A stretch of DNA of 8,379 bases, taken from Negativicutes bacterium (GTDB lineage: Bacteria; Bacillota_C; Negativicutes; Acidaminococcales; Acidaminococcaceae). Made by a program: the position numbers and the translations under genes. Below the pieces are notes generated by a model. That model saw only the letters and a program-made list of their open reading frames with translations, ran no database searches and was not told the origin of the DNA. This document shows positions 1 to 5,840 of the stretch, piece after piece (position 1 is the stretch's first letter; every line of letters starts with the position of its first letter). The stretch spans positions 1-8,379 of the forward strand of contig RZYP01000081.1 of the NCBI GenBank assembly GCA_009930275.1, written 5' to 3'.

Positions 1-359
1 ACTTGCTGAAAATGATTAAATCAGTTTCTTCACTTATCGCAACTACGCTTTTTGCCTCGCTGCTGGTATGTTGCACTGTAGGCAGCACGTATTTGTCTAT
101 TCTTATGTTGGGCGAATTGTTCAGCCCTATATACGAAAAGATGAATGTTGCATCACAGAATTTATCGCGCACCTTGGAAGATGCGGGGACCTGTGCCGTG
201 CCAATTATTCCCTGGTCGATTACGGGCATATATCTTTCGACAACTGTCGGCGTGCCAACGCTTGATTATTTGCCGTGGGCTGTTTTGTGCTATTCCGGCA
301 TGATTTTTGCTCTGATTTTTGCTTTCCTGGATTTTAAAATTACGAGAATCGGTGATTGA
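1..359 (+). CDS. nhaC: Na+/H+ antiporter NhaC family, C-terminal part (5' end outside window)
   Basis: This is the last ~119 codons of an integral membrane antiporter that exchanges Na+ for H+ across the cytoplasmic membrane; the gene runs in from the left edge in frame 3. The best signature is the segment SRTLEDAGTCAVPIIPW followed by a glycine/threonine-rich helix and LGVPTLDYLPW-type sequence. It matches the conserved C-terminal block of NhaC proteins as I recall it (SRTLEDSGT...PLIPWNT). Three hydrophobic segments are visible: residues about 8-38, 65-85 and 90-112. The protein ends with a short basic cytoplasmic tail. An internal TTG or ATG near base 3-12 could be taken as a start, but the family is about 450 residues, so the gene is truncated by the window rather than short. 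Substrate detail within the family (Na+/H+ versus malate/lactate exchange) cannot be decided from this fragment. Confidence 0.87.
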   Translation, partial: LLKMIKSVSSLIATTLFASLLVCCTVGSTYLSILMLGELFSPIYEKMNVASQNLSRTLEDAGTCAVPIIPWSITGIYLSTTVGVPTLDYLPWAVLCYSGMIFALIFAFLDFKITRIGD

Positions 360-380
360 TTTTTGGGCAGGGCGTTATAT

Positions 381-398
381 GAGGGGGGTTAAATTTTG
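381..398 (+). promoter_or_regulatory. Strong RBS supporting a TTG start
   Basis: GAGGGGGG at 381-388 lies seven bases before TTG at 396-398. It supports TTG as the initiator of the ATP-grasp gene in preference to the internal ATG at 432, which lacks a comparable site. Confidence 0.7.
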
Positions 399-1292
399 GA
401 TAGAATTAAATTTTGGGGTCGTAGGCTCTACATGTTGCTAGCGCATAGCAGAAGGTATTTTCTGATGGACTTTTTTTACGAGAGTAATCTGCGGCGCAAA
501 TTCAAAAAACGCGTAGGCTACGAGTTGAATTTGGATAACCCTCAGACCTATAACGAAAAATTGCAATGGATGAAGGCGCGGTATAGTGATCCTCTCATGA
601 CGCGTTGTGCCGATAAGGTTGCGGTGCGTTCCTATATTGCCGAAAAAATTGGTGAAGAGTATCTGGCACCTGTTTATGGTATTTATGATGCGGTTGACGA
701 AATAGACCTCGATGCGCTGCCGAATGAGTTTGTTTTCAAAAGCAACCATGCTTCTGGGCATGTTATCCTGTGTAAGGACAAAAGCAAGATGGATTGGCCT
801 AAGGAATTTATGAAAATGGAGAAGTGGCTGCTGACTAATTATTTTTATACCAGCGGCGAACGCTATTATAAAGATATCATTCCCAAAATTATTTGTGAAA
901 AGCTGCATCCGGGCGAGATAATAGACTACAAGTTTGTCTGTTTCAATAGAAAGCCTCAATATCTTTACGCTTGTTCGGATCGAGGCAAGGGTACCAAGAT
1001 CAATTTTCTGGACCTGGAGTTTAAACCGCTGCCGTTCAGAAAGAAGGAACTGCCAAAAGATAATATTAAAAAGCCGGAAAATTTCGAGAAAATGATTGAG
1101 CTGGCAGGTATATTGGCGCAGGATTTTCCCTTCGTGCGCGTGGATTTTTATGATATTGAAGGTAAAATTTATTTTGGAGAATTAACCTTCTGCCCGGGTG
1201 GCGGTTTAAATCCTTTTGTACCGCCTGAGTGGGATCTGAAGGTTGGCGAAATGATGGATTTATCTTTGGCAAAAAAAGAATATGTGCAGTAG
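396..1292 (+). CDS. TupA-like ATP-grasp protein (cell-surface polysaccharide type)
   Basis: The 298-residue protein resembles the TupA-like ATP-grasp family, whose genes are usually found in capsule, teichuronic acid or other surface-glycan clusters. Supporting blocks, in order: a basic N-terminus with YELNLDNPQTYNEKLQWMK (residues about 42-60, typical family opening); FVFKSNHASGHVIL around Lys115, the likely ATP-contacting lysine; IIDYKFVCFNRKPQYLY in the middle; and VRVDFYDIEGKIYFGELTF near the C-terminus. In the last block Asp250 and Glu262 are placed like the acidic metal ligands of ATP-grasp enzymes, and a glycine-rich PGGG follows. There is no signal peptide or membrane segment, so it is cytoplasmic. 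The length fits the family. It starts 36 bases after the antiporter gene and ends 50 bases before the next gene, with no terminator seen, so co-transcription is possible. No other glycan genes are present here, so the substrate is unknown. Confidence 0.82.
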   Translation: MDRIKFWGRRLYMLLAHSRRYFLMDFFYESNLRRKFKKRVGYELNLDNPQTYNEKLQWMKARYSDPLMTRCADKVAVRSYIAEKIGEEYLAPVYGIYDAVDEIDLDALPNEFVFKSNHASGHVILCKDKSKMDWPKEFMKMEKWLLTNYFYTSGERYYKDIIPKIICEKLHPGEIIDYKFVCFNRKPQYLYACSDRGKGTKINFLDLEFKPLPFRKKELPKDNIKKPENFEKMIELAGILAQDFPFVRVDFYDIEGKIYFGELTFCPGGGLNPFVPPEWDLKVGEMMDLSLAKKEYVQ

Positions 1293-1342
1293 GAAAAAAG
1301 AAAAGATGTTGGCTTGAATTAATATATTGAGGGGATGTTGAA

Positions 1343-2257
1343 ATGAAAAAAATATTATGGATGCTTTCTTTGCTTGTTGCCATGATGGGCTTTTGCACTG
1401 CTTTTGCCCAAGGAAAGCCTAAGGAAGTTCTTTTTACTAAGGGGCAGATTGCAGAAGTTGGCAGCGACACCGTCAGGGTTGTTGGCCAAGGGAGTCACGG
1501 AGAAATAGTGTTGGATATTACGGCGAGCACGCATATTGTTTCTGCTGAGGATGGTAGGCCAGTCGGCTTTTCTGTTTTGCAAAAGGGCGAAAAGGTGGTA
1601 GCTTACTACGGACCGCAGGTCAGAAAAAGTATGCCGCCGCAAGCCAATGCCATTGCTTTAGTGGTGGGAACGCCAACGAGCGGTGGTATAGGAATGTACA
1701 TGCAGGTTGCCAATGTGCAGAAAAAGAGCGACGGCAATATCAGGGCGCTCTCCACAAACGGCGATATGCTGATAACTATCAGAAAAGAGATATTCCCGCA
1801 ACACAACAATGTTCGGGAAGGCTCCGAATTACTCGTCTGGTACAACATGATGACTATGAGTATGCCGGGGCAGGCAACGGCGATTAAAGCAGTTTTGCTT
1901 CCGGCACAAATTAGGGTGCTTCTTGGCACTGGCGTTATTTTTGCTAATGGCAAAGAACTGACACTGGGCGAGGGGGATAATATTTTAGTAAGCGGTGATA
2001 AAGTTATGCTGCCGCTTAGGGTTATCATGGAAAACTTAGGCTATAACCTTCTCTGGGATAGCGAGCAGCAACAGGTTAGGGTTCTGACAGGCGCACACAT
2101 TGCCGCCGCCTTTAGAATCGGCAGCACAAGCTATCAAAAAGGGCAGGAATTGATTGAGCTTGATGATGCGCCTGTGGTGATTAACGGCAAAACACTCATG
2201 CCTGTGGATTTCTTCAGCGATATTTTAAACATGAGAGTGCAAATCATTAACAGCTAA
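1343..2257 (+). CDS. Exported protein with copper amine oxidase N-terminal-like (stalk) domain
   Basis: The 304-residue protein begins with a clear signal peptide (MKKILWMLSLLVAMMGF...AFAQG, probable cleavage after about residue 23). It has a good RBS, GAGGGG at 1329-1334, eight bases before ATG. The C-terminal ~115 residues contain VMLPLRVIMENLGYNLLWD (Pro224-Leu225-Arg226, Trp238-Asp239) and a second GKTLMPVDFFSDIL block. This is the recognised pattern of the copper amine oxidase N-terminal domain (PF07833), which in Firmicutes is generally a non-enzymatic envelope or stalk module. The preceding part, residues about 25-190, appears to be two related beta-rich units. Each has an early QIAEVG/QVANVQ-like strand and ends in SMPPQANAIALVV (from Ser96) or SMPGQATAIKAVLLP (from Ser173), which suggests internal duplication. 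No catalytic residues of an amine oxidase are present. Function is unknown; a cell-envelope structural or binding role is an inference. Confidence 0.8.
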   Translation: MKKILWMLSLLVAMMGFCTAFAQGKPKEVLFTKGQIAEVGSDTVRVVGQGSHGEIVLDITASTHIVSAEDGRPVGFSVLQKGEKVVAYYGPQVRKSMPPQANAIALVVGTPTSGGIGMYMQVANVQKKSDGNIRALSTNGDMLITIRKEIFPQHNNVREGSELLVWYNMMTMSMPGQATAIKAVLLPAQIRVLLGTGVIFANGKELTLGEGDNILVSGDKVMLPLRVIMENLGYNLLWDSEQQQVRVLTGAHIAAAFRIGSTSYQKGQELIELDDAPVVINGKTLMPVDFFSDILNMRVQIINS

Positions 2258-2270
2258 GGAAGAGAAAAAG

Positions 2271-2312
2271 TGAGACAAAGGGGACTGTCCCCTTTGTCTC
2301 ATCCCCTTTGTC
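2271..2312. repeat. Palindromic GGGGACTGTCCCC-type repeat, copy 1, with extra half-copy
   Basis: TGAGACAAAGGGGAC at 2271-2285 and its exact complement at 2287-2301 form a perfect 15-bp inverted repeat around a single central T. The 11-base string TCCCCTTTGTC then recurs directly at 2302-2312 after its first occurrence at 2288-2298. The element starts 13 bases after the stop codon of the stalk-domain gene. It resembles the short intergenic palindromes (REP-like) found in many Firmicute genomes; that identity is recalled rather than computed. It lacks a following T-run, so it is not a typical terminator. Confidence 0.75.
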
Positions 2313-2341
2313 AATCAAAGTCATTTTTCGCTTCAATTTAA

Positions 2342-2372
2342 ATAACTAACCGGCCTGACGCCGGTTAGTTAT
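2342..2372. terminator. Strong hairpin, possible terminator
   Basis: ATAACTAACCGGC at 2342-2354 is exactly complementary to 2360-2372, giving a 13-bp stem with a CTGAC loop. It lies 84 bases downstream of the stalk-domain gene and could end that transcript. Against this, the downstream bases on the plus strand are CAAAAAATGTTTT rather than an immediate T-run, and the minus-strand side is only moderately T-rich. The hairpin is certain from the sequence; the terminator role is tentative. Confidence 0.5.
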
Positions 2373-2464
2373 CAAAAAATGTTTTAAGTTTGGCACTGTT
2401 TGCCTGAATTGAAATGTTGGTATGCGTAAATTGTAAAGGATTGAACGACTAAAAAACAAAGAGT

Positions 2465-2493
2465 GGACCGAAGGGGACTGTCCCCTTCTGTCC
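2465..2493. repeat. Palindromic GGGGACTGTCCCC-type repeat, copy 2
   Basis: GAAGGGGAC (2470-2478), a central T, and GTCCCCTTC (2480-2488) form a perfect stem. It extends outward to GGAC (2465-2468) and GTCC (2490-2493) with one mismatch. It shares the 17-base core AAGGGGACTGTCCCCTT with copy 1, about 190 bases upstream, but the flanks differ. Both copies lie in the same spacer. A short open frame starting at 2463 runs through it but has no RBS and is not considered a gene. Confidence 0.72.
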
Positions 2494-2507
2494 TTTTCTG
2501 GATCTGC

Positions 2508-2536
2508 TTGCCAAAAGATGATAATAGCGCTACAGT
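2508..2536 (+). promoter_or_regulatory. Possible promoter for the nitrilase-family gene
   Basis: TTGCCA (2508-2513) and TACAGT (2531-2536) are separated by 17 bases and match the sigma-70/SigA consensus at 4-5 and 4 of 6 positions. Transcription would begin near 2543, about 45 bases before the gene. It is only a pattern match. Confidence 0.33.
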
Positions 2537-2587
2537 ATTAGTGGCAGTAATAGTTTATCTCGGAAATTATCACATAGGGGCAATGTT

Positions 2588-3406
2588 ATGGGTGAAATCA
2601 CAATCGGCTTGGTGCAGATGGTTTCGCGTTGCGATAATCTGCACGCAAATCTTCAAAAAATAGAAGGCTTCGTTCGGCAGGCTGCTGCCCAAGGGGTAGA
2701 GATCGTTTGTTTCCCGGAGCTTTCACTAAGTGGTTATTGTCTAGGGCAGGATTGGCAGGCGCAAGCGGAAAAAACTGCAGAAGCGGTTCAGTCTTTGCAG
2801 GTTTTGGCACAGGAATTAAAGATGGTGGTCCTGGCAGGCATTGCCGAAACAGGCAGCGACAATAAGACCTACATTACCCAGTTAATTTGTAAGGGAGACG
2901 GCAATACCGACTTTTATCGCAAAACTCATTTGGGGCAGAGGGAAAAGCTGCACTTTACTGCCGGCGATAGGCTGCCGGTATTTACTTTGAAGAACGGGCT
3001 GAAGTTTGGCATCGAGTTATGCTATGATACGCATTTCCCGGAAGTCACGACAAAGCTTTCGCAATTGGGTGCCCAAATAGTTTTTGCGCCGCATGCTGTG
3101 CCGCTTGTTTCTACCGGCAGCCGCAAGGAAATCTGGAGCAAGTACCTTCCGGCAAGGGCTTATGATAACCGCGTTTATTTCGCGTGTTGCAATCAGCTGG
3201 GAGACAATGGCCATGGCAGTAAGTTTGCCGGCGGCTCCTTGGTTTACGGCCCGGATGGCACCCTTATTGCCGAGGATTTTTCGGGCCAGGAAGGGCTGCT
3301 TGCCGTAACATTGTCTTTGAAGGAGCTGGAACTTTACCGACAGGCCGGCAAGGGAAGTATGGGGAAGCGCTTTTTCCTGCGTGATCGCAGGCCGGAATTA
3401 TATTGA
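2588..3406 (+). CDS. Carbon-nitrogen hydrolase (nitrilase superfamily)
   Basis: The 272-residue protein is a cytoplasmic amidase-type enzyme of the nitrilase superfamily, which hydrolyses non-peptide C-N bonds such as omega-amides, N-carbamoyl compounds or similar. The catalytic triad is visible: Glu44 in CFPELSLSGY, Lys112 in FYRKTHLGQRE and Cys145 in GIELCYDTHFPE. Glu119 sits where the family's additional glutamate occurs. The length (about 260-300) and the C-terminal GGSLVYGPDGTLIAE strand pair also fit. The start ATG at 2588 follows AGGGGC (2576-2581) with suitable spacing, and the protein begins directly at the family's first beta strand (ITIGLVQM). The gene stands alone, with repeats and a hairpin upstream and a separate toxin-antitoxin locus downstream, so neighbours do not indicate the substrate. 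Sequence alone cannot separate omega-amidase, carbamoylputrescine-type or other branches. Confidence 0.88.
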   Translation: MGEITIGLVQMVSRCDNLHANLQKIEGFVRQAAAQGVEIVCFPELSLSGYCLGQDWQAQAEKTAEAVQSLQVLAQELKMVVLAGIAETGSDNKTYITQLICKGDGNTDFYRKTHLGQREKLHFTAGDRLPVFTLKNGLKFGIELCYDTHFPEVTTKLSQLGAQIVFAPHAVPLVSTGSRKEIWSKYLPARAYDNRVYFACCNQLGDNGHGSKFAGGSLVYGPDGTLIAEDFSGQEGLLAVTLSLKELELYRQAGKGSMGKRFFLRDRRPELY

Positions 3407-3419
3407 AATATATTAGATA

Positions 3420-3473
3420 AAGAGAACGGTTCTCACTGGACATATTTTTTTGTTAAGTGGGAACCGGTCTCTT
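3420..3473. repeat. Nested inverted repeat downstream of the nitrilase gene
   Basis: AAGAGAACGGTTCTCACT (3420-3437) pairs with AGTGGGAACCGGTCTCTT (3456-3473), with one G-T wobble and one mismatch across 18 positions. The 18-base loop contains a run of seven Ts (3445-3451). The left arm is itself a small palindrome, GAGAAC-G-GTTCTC. It starts 14 bases after the stop codon and may act as a terminator, but the T-run lies in the loop and what follows is CGTCTTT. A protein-binding role is also possible. Confidence 0.5.
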
Positions 3474-3499
3474 CGTCTTTATGAAAGAAATAAACCTTC

Positions 3500-3531
3500 C
3501 CAATATTATAACATATATGTTATAATATTGG
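3500..3531. promoter_or_regulatory. Perfect 32-bp palindrome, likely toxin-antitoxin operator
   Basis: Positions 3500-3515 (CCAATATTATAACATA) are exactly complementary to 3516-3531 with no spacer. TATAAT occurs on the plus strand at 3521-3526 and symmetrically on the minus strand. The right end overlaps the GGAGG ribosome binding site (3530-3534) in front of the broken toxin gene. HigA-type antitoxins typically bind palindromes at their own promoter, so the natural inference is an autoregulatory operator. I do not see a convincing -35 element. Confidence 0.62.
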
Positions 3532-3541
3532 AGGAAAAGAG

Positions 3542-3926
3542 ATGTGGAGATTTGTATGATATTGAATTCTATCAGAACAATAAGGGGCAAGAACCGGTAA
3601 AAGATTTGTTAGTCTAATTACAGCAATCTGGAAAAACAAACAAAGAATGTAGAATCCGCGTTGAGAAAATTTTAACTTACATCAGAGTCTTGGAAGAGTA
3701 TGGAACACGTGCTGGAGAACCGTATATGAAGAGGATTCAGGGCACAAATTTGTGGGAACTTAGGCCAGTGCGTGATAGAATTTTCTTCTTTACTTTTATG
3801 AATGGCAAAATAGTGTTATTGAGTCACTTTTTAAAGAAAACTCAAAAGACACCTAAAAGAGAAATAGAACGTGCTGAAAAATGCATGAAGAGTTACATAG
3901 AAAGGAGCGAGAATAATGGGAAGTAA
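3542..3926 (+). pseudogene. higB: HigB-type (RelE superfamily, Gp49-like) toxin, disrupted
   Basis: Reading through one frame from TTG at 3552 gives a near full-length HigB-like toxin of about 124 residues: MYDIEFYQNNKGQEPVKDLL, then a TAA codon at 3615-3617, then LQQSGKTNKECRIRVEKIL and onward. The hallmark C-terminal block follows: WELRPVRDRIFFF, LLSHFLKKTQKTPKREIE. Such toxins are ribosome-dependent mRNA nucleases. Two lesions are visible. The well-placed ATG at 3542, seven bases after GGAGG, is one base out of frame and stops after MWRFV. The in-frame TAA sits where relatives usually carry Glu, so a single G-to-T change from GAA would explain it. The remaining open frame (3690-3926, TTG start, 78 aa) lacks the N-terminal half. 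The 3' end overlaps the antitoxin gene by 11 bases, as in intact loci. Sequencing error cannot explain both lesions as easily as decay can. Confidence 0.8.
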
Positions 3927-4191
3927 GTTTAAGGAATTGTGGCAGGATAAAAATTTCATTACTGAAGAACAAAAGGCAAAAATAGACCTTGAAGTTGAAC
4001 TAATTGGCAAACTGGTTGAGGCAAGAGAGAAGAAAGGCATGACGCAAACACAACTGGCCGAAGCCGCAGGCCTTAAGCAAGCAGCAGTTGCCAGAATGGA
4101 GAAAATGAAAGTAACACCTAAAATTGATACGGTTATAAAACTACTTCGTCCTCTGGGATATAAATTGGCAATTGTTCCGGATAGCGAATAA
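3916..4191 (+). CDS. higA: HigA-type antitoxin, XRE-family helix-turn-helix regulator
   Basis: The 91-residue protein carries a helix-turn-helix domain over residues about 31-85: LVEAREKKGMTQTQLAEAAG, KQAAVARMEKM, then a TVIKLLRPLGYKLAIVP strand-helix end typical of HigA/XRE antitoxins. The N-terminal ~30 residues (KELWQDKNFITEEQKAKID) resemble the toxin-binding leader of this group. Such proteins neutralise HigB and repress their own operon. The start ATG lies inside the end of the toxin frame and is preceded by AAGGAG near 3902-3907, so the gene keeps its own RBS despite the toxin being broken. No frame defect is visible, so it probably survives as a regulator or as an 'anti-addiction' remnant. 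The likely operator is the palindrome at 3500-3531. Confidence 0.86.
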   Translation: MGSKFKELWQDKNFITEEQKAKIDLEVELIGKLVEAREKKGMTQTQLAEAAGLKQAAVARMEKMKVTPKIDTVIKLLRPLGYKLAIVPDSE

Positions 4192-4248
4192 ATATTTATG
4201 AGGTCAAAAATGGTCTAAAAATGCATATTGTTAAGCGAGGTGTTTCGT

Positions 4249-5763
4249 GTGCAAAAATATGATGTCATAGTTATTGGTACGGGTGCAGGAAATATTGTTT
4301 TGGATGCGGCATTGAAGCAGGGCCTCCATTGCGCTGTAATCGAAAAAGGCAAGTTCGGGGGCACCTGTCTGACGCGTGGCTGCATACCGACCAAGGTGCT
4401 GGCTACGGCGGCGGACTACATCAGGGAAATCAAAGATTTGCCGAAGATTGGTGTTGAAGTAGCACCAGCAACGATGAACTGGGAAGTCGTCTCGCAGCGT
4501 GTCTGGGAAAAGATTGACGAGCATCAGAAGGTTCTCGGCTATTATAAGAAGCAGCCTAATCTGCAAATCTACCAAGGCAAAGCCTTTTTTATGGGTGAAA
4601 AGGTTTTACAGGTTAAACTCAATAACGGGTCTTTGTCAGAGGAAATGACGGCCGACAAAATCTTCATTGGGGTTGGCGCCCAAACCAATCTGCCGGAAAT
4701 ACCGGGTCGGGAAGAAACGGGCTATTTGTGCTCGGAATCTCTTTTCGGACCTAAATACCCCAAGCAACTGCCTAAGAGCCTGATTATCGTCGGCGGTGGT
4801 CCGATTGGCTGTGAATTTGCCCATATTTTTTCGGCAGCCGGTACCGAGGTAACGCTGGTGCAGCATAACCCCAGGCTTTTGCCGCGTGAAGATGCCGAGG
4901 TTTCGGAGCAAATTCTTCATAGCATGGAGGACATGGGCATCAGGGTATTCTTAAATTTGAATTTATTAGAGGCCAGGCAGGCAAACGGTCAAAAAGTTCT
5001 GACCTTCGAGGACAGGCTTTCCGGCGAGAAAGTTGAACTTGCCGGTGAAGAAGTAATGTACGCGACTGGCGTCAGGCCGGCGACCGGCGGCCTCCAGCTG
5101 GAAAAAACATCTGTTGTGACAGATGACAGAGGCTGGATCAAAACAAATGAGCTGCTGGAAACTAGCGTAGAAGGTATCTGGGCACTAGGCGATGTCAACG
5201 GCCAGCCTGCTTTCAGACATAAGGCGAACTATGAAGCTGAAATTCTGGCACATAACTTATTCCAGGGCAATGAACCTCATAATTGGCGCTGGGCGTGTTA
5301 TGATCTTGTTCCGGCTGTTACTTTTACCTATCCGCAGGTTGCGCACGTGGGCCTTACGGAGGAACAGGCCGTCAAGCAGGGTTATGAGGTGAAAATCGGC
5401 AAGCAATATTATCATAATACGGCTAAGGGCTACGCCCTCGGCTATACCAAAGGCGAGCCGACAGATGGTTTCGTCAAGCTTGTTGTGGAAAAAACAACAA
5501 ATAAAATGCTCGGCATTCATGTGATAGGGGCACAGGCTTCTATCTTGATTCAGCCTTTTATCAACCTGCTTAATCTTGGCACGCGCAAGATCGAACCCAT
5601 TCATGAAGAGATTGCGTCGGCGACAGCTAAAGAGCTGCGCAGTATTGGCCTTAAGAGAACACTGGACCCGCATTCGGTAATAAGCGTGGGGGAGACAATG
5701 ACGCCGCATCCTTCACTGGCGGAGGTCATTATGTGGACGCAGTATTACTTCGAGGGGAAATAA
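4249..5763 (+). CDS. Pyridine nucleotide-disulfide oxidoreductase, dihydrolipoamide dehydrogenase-like
   Basis: This 504-residue flavoenzyme belongs to the FAD/NAD(P)-dependent disulfide reductase family. Visible elements: FAD-binding VIGTGAGN at residues 9-15; redox-active disulfide GGTCLTRGCIPTK with Cys40 and Cys45; NAD(P)-binding IIVGGGPIGCEF with GGGPIG at 182-187; second FAD motif GIWALGDVNG; and dimer-interface FTYPQVAHVGLTE. A C-terminal HPSLAE (His487, Glu492) is equivalent to the catalytic His-Glu pair. Cys4Cys spacing and the His-Glu pair favour a dihydrolipoamide, glutathione or mycothione reductase-like reaction. The last glycine of GxGxxG is Asn15, a GTGxGN form I associate with mycothione-reductase-like members. 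No 2-oxoacid dehydrogenase subunits, lipoyl proteins or glycine cleavage genes are nearby, so the substrate is unknown. GTG at 4249 is preferred to the TTG at 4228 because GCGAGG (4235-4240) is eight bases before it and the protein then starts MQKYDVIVIG. Confidence 0.87.
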   Translation: MQKYDVIVIGTGAGNIVLDAALKQGLHCAVIEKGKFGGTCLTRGCIPTKVLATAADYIREIKDLPKIGVEVAPATMNWEVVSQRVWEKIDEHQKVLGYYKKQPNLQIYQGKAFFMGEKVLQVKLNNGSLSEEMTADKIFIGVGAQTNLPEIPGREETGYLCSESLFGPKYPKQLPKSLIIVGGGPIGCEFAHIFSAAGTEVTLVQHNPRLLPREDAEVSEQILHSMEDMGIRVFLNLNLLEARQANGQKVLTFEDRLSGEKVELAGEEVMYATGVRPATGGLQLEKTSVVTDDRGWIKTNELLETSVEGIWALGDVNGQPAFRHKANYEAEILAHNLFQGNEPHNWRWACYDLVPAVTFTYPQVAHVGLTEEQAVKQGYEVKIGKQYYHNTAKGYALGYTKGEPTDGFVKLVVEKTTNKMLGIHVIGAQASILIQPFINLLNLGTRKIEPIHEEIASATAKELRSIGLKRTLDPHSVISVGETMTPHPSLAEVIMWTQYYFEGK

Positions 5764-5786
5764 CAATATACATAAATCAGAACTTT

Positions 5787-5795
5787 TGGTAAAAT
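5787..5795 (+). promoter_or_regulatory. Possible extended -10 promoter of the ferritin gene
   Basis: TGGTAAAAT matches an extended -10 element (TGnTATAAT) with one difference and lies about 35 bases before the ferritin start region. No good -35 hexamer is seen upstream. The 66-base gap after the oxidoreductase has no hairpin, so read-through from that gene is also possible. Confidence 0.3.
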
Positions 5796-5815
5796 CATTA
5801 TAGAACTTAATTCAG

Positions 5816-5832
5816 AGGAGGGTGATTTTATG
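5816..5832 (+). promoter_or_regulatory. Strong RBS pointing to an out-of-frame ferritin start
   Basis: AGGAGGGTGA begins at 5816 and is an almost ideal Shine-Dalgarno match. It is eight bases before ATG at 5830. That ATG is one base out of frame with the ferritin: it is read as MNKKCRRLL and so on, and stops at TAG 5899-5901. The in-frame ATG at 5841 is 19 bases from the same site, too far for efficient initiation. Confidence 0.72.
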
Positions 5833-5840
5833 AACAAAAA

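Noticed and set aside
438..959. Long minus-strand open frame inside the ATP-grasp gene
   Set aside because: It is antisense to a well-supported gene, has no RBS and no recognisable protein features.
2271..2493. CRISPR array
   Set aside because: There are only two copies, they are palindromic with different flanks, and there are no regular spacers or cas genes.
2463..2663. Small open frame through palindrome copy 2 into the nitrilase gene
   Set aside because: It has no RBS, crosses a repeat and overlaps the nitrilase start in another frame.
3542..3617. Programmed frameshift and stop readthrough producing active HigB
   Set aside because: Two separate recoding events would be needed, and neither site shows a slippery motif or known readthrough context; decay is simpler.
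4228..4248. Upstream TTG start for the oxidoreductase
   Set aside because: The extra seven residues lie over the GCGAGG ribosome binding site; GTG at 4249 starts the protein exactly at the family's first strand.
5257..5709. 150-codon minus-strand open frame inside the oxidoreductase gene
   Set aside because: It is a shadow of the C-terminal domain of a clear flavoenzyme on the other strand, with an unlikely residue composition.
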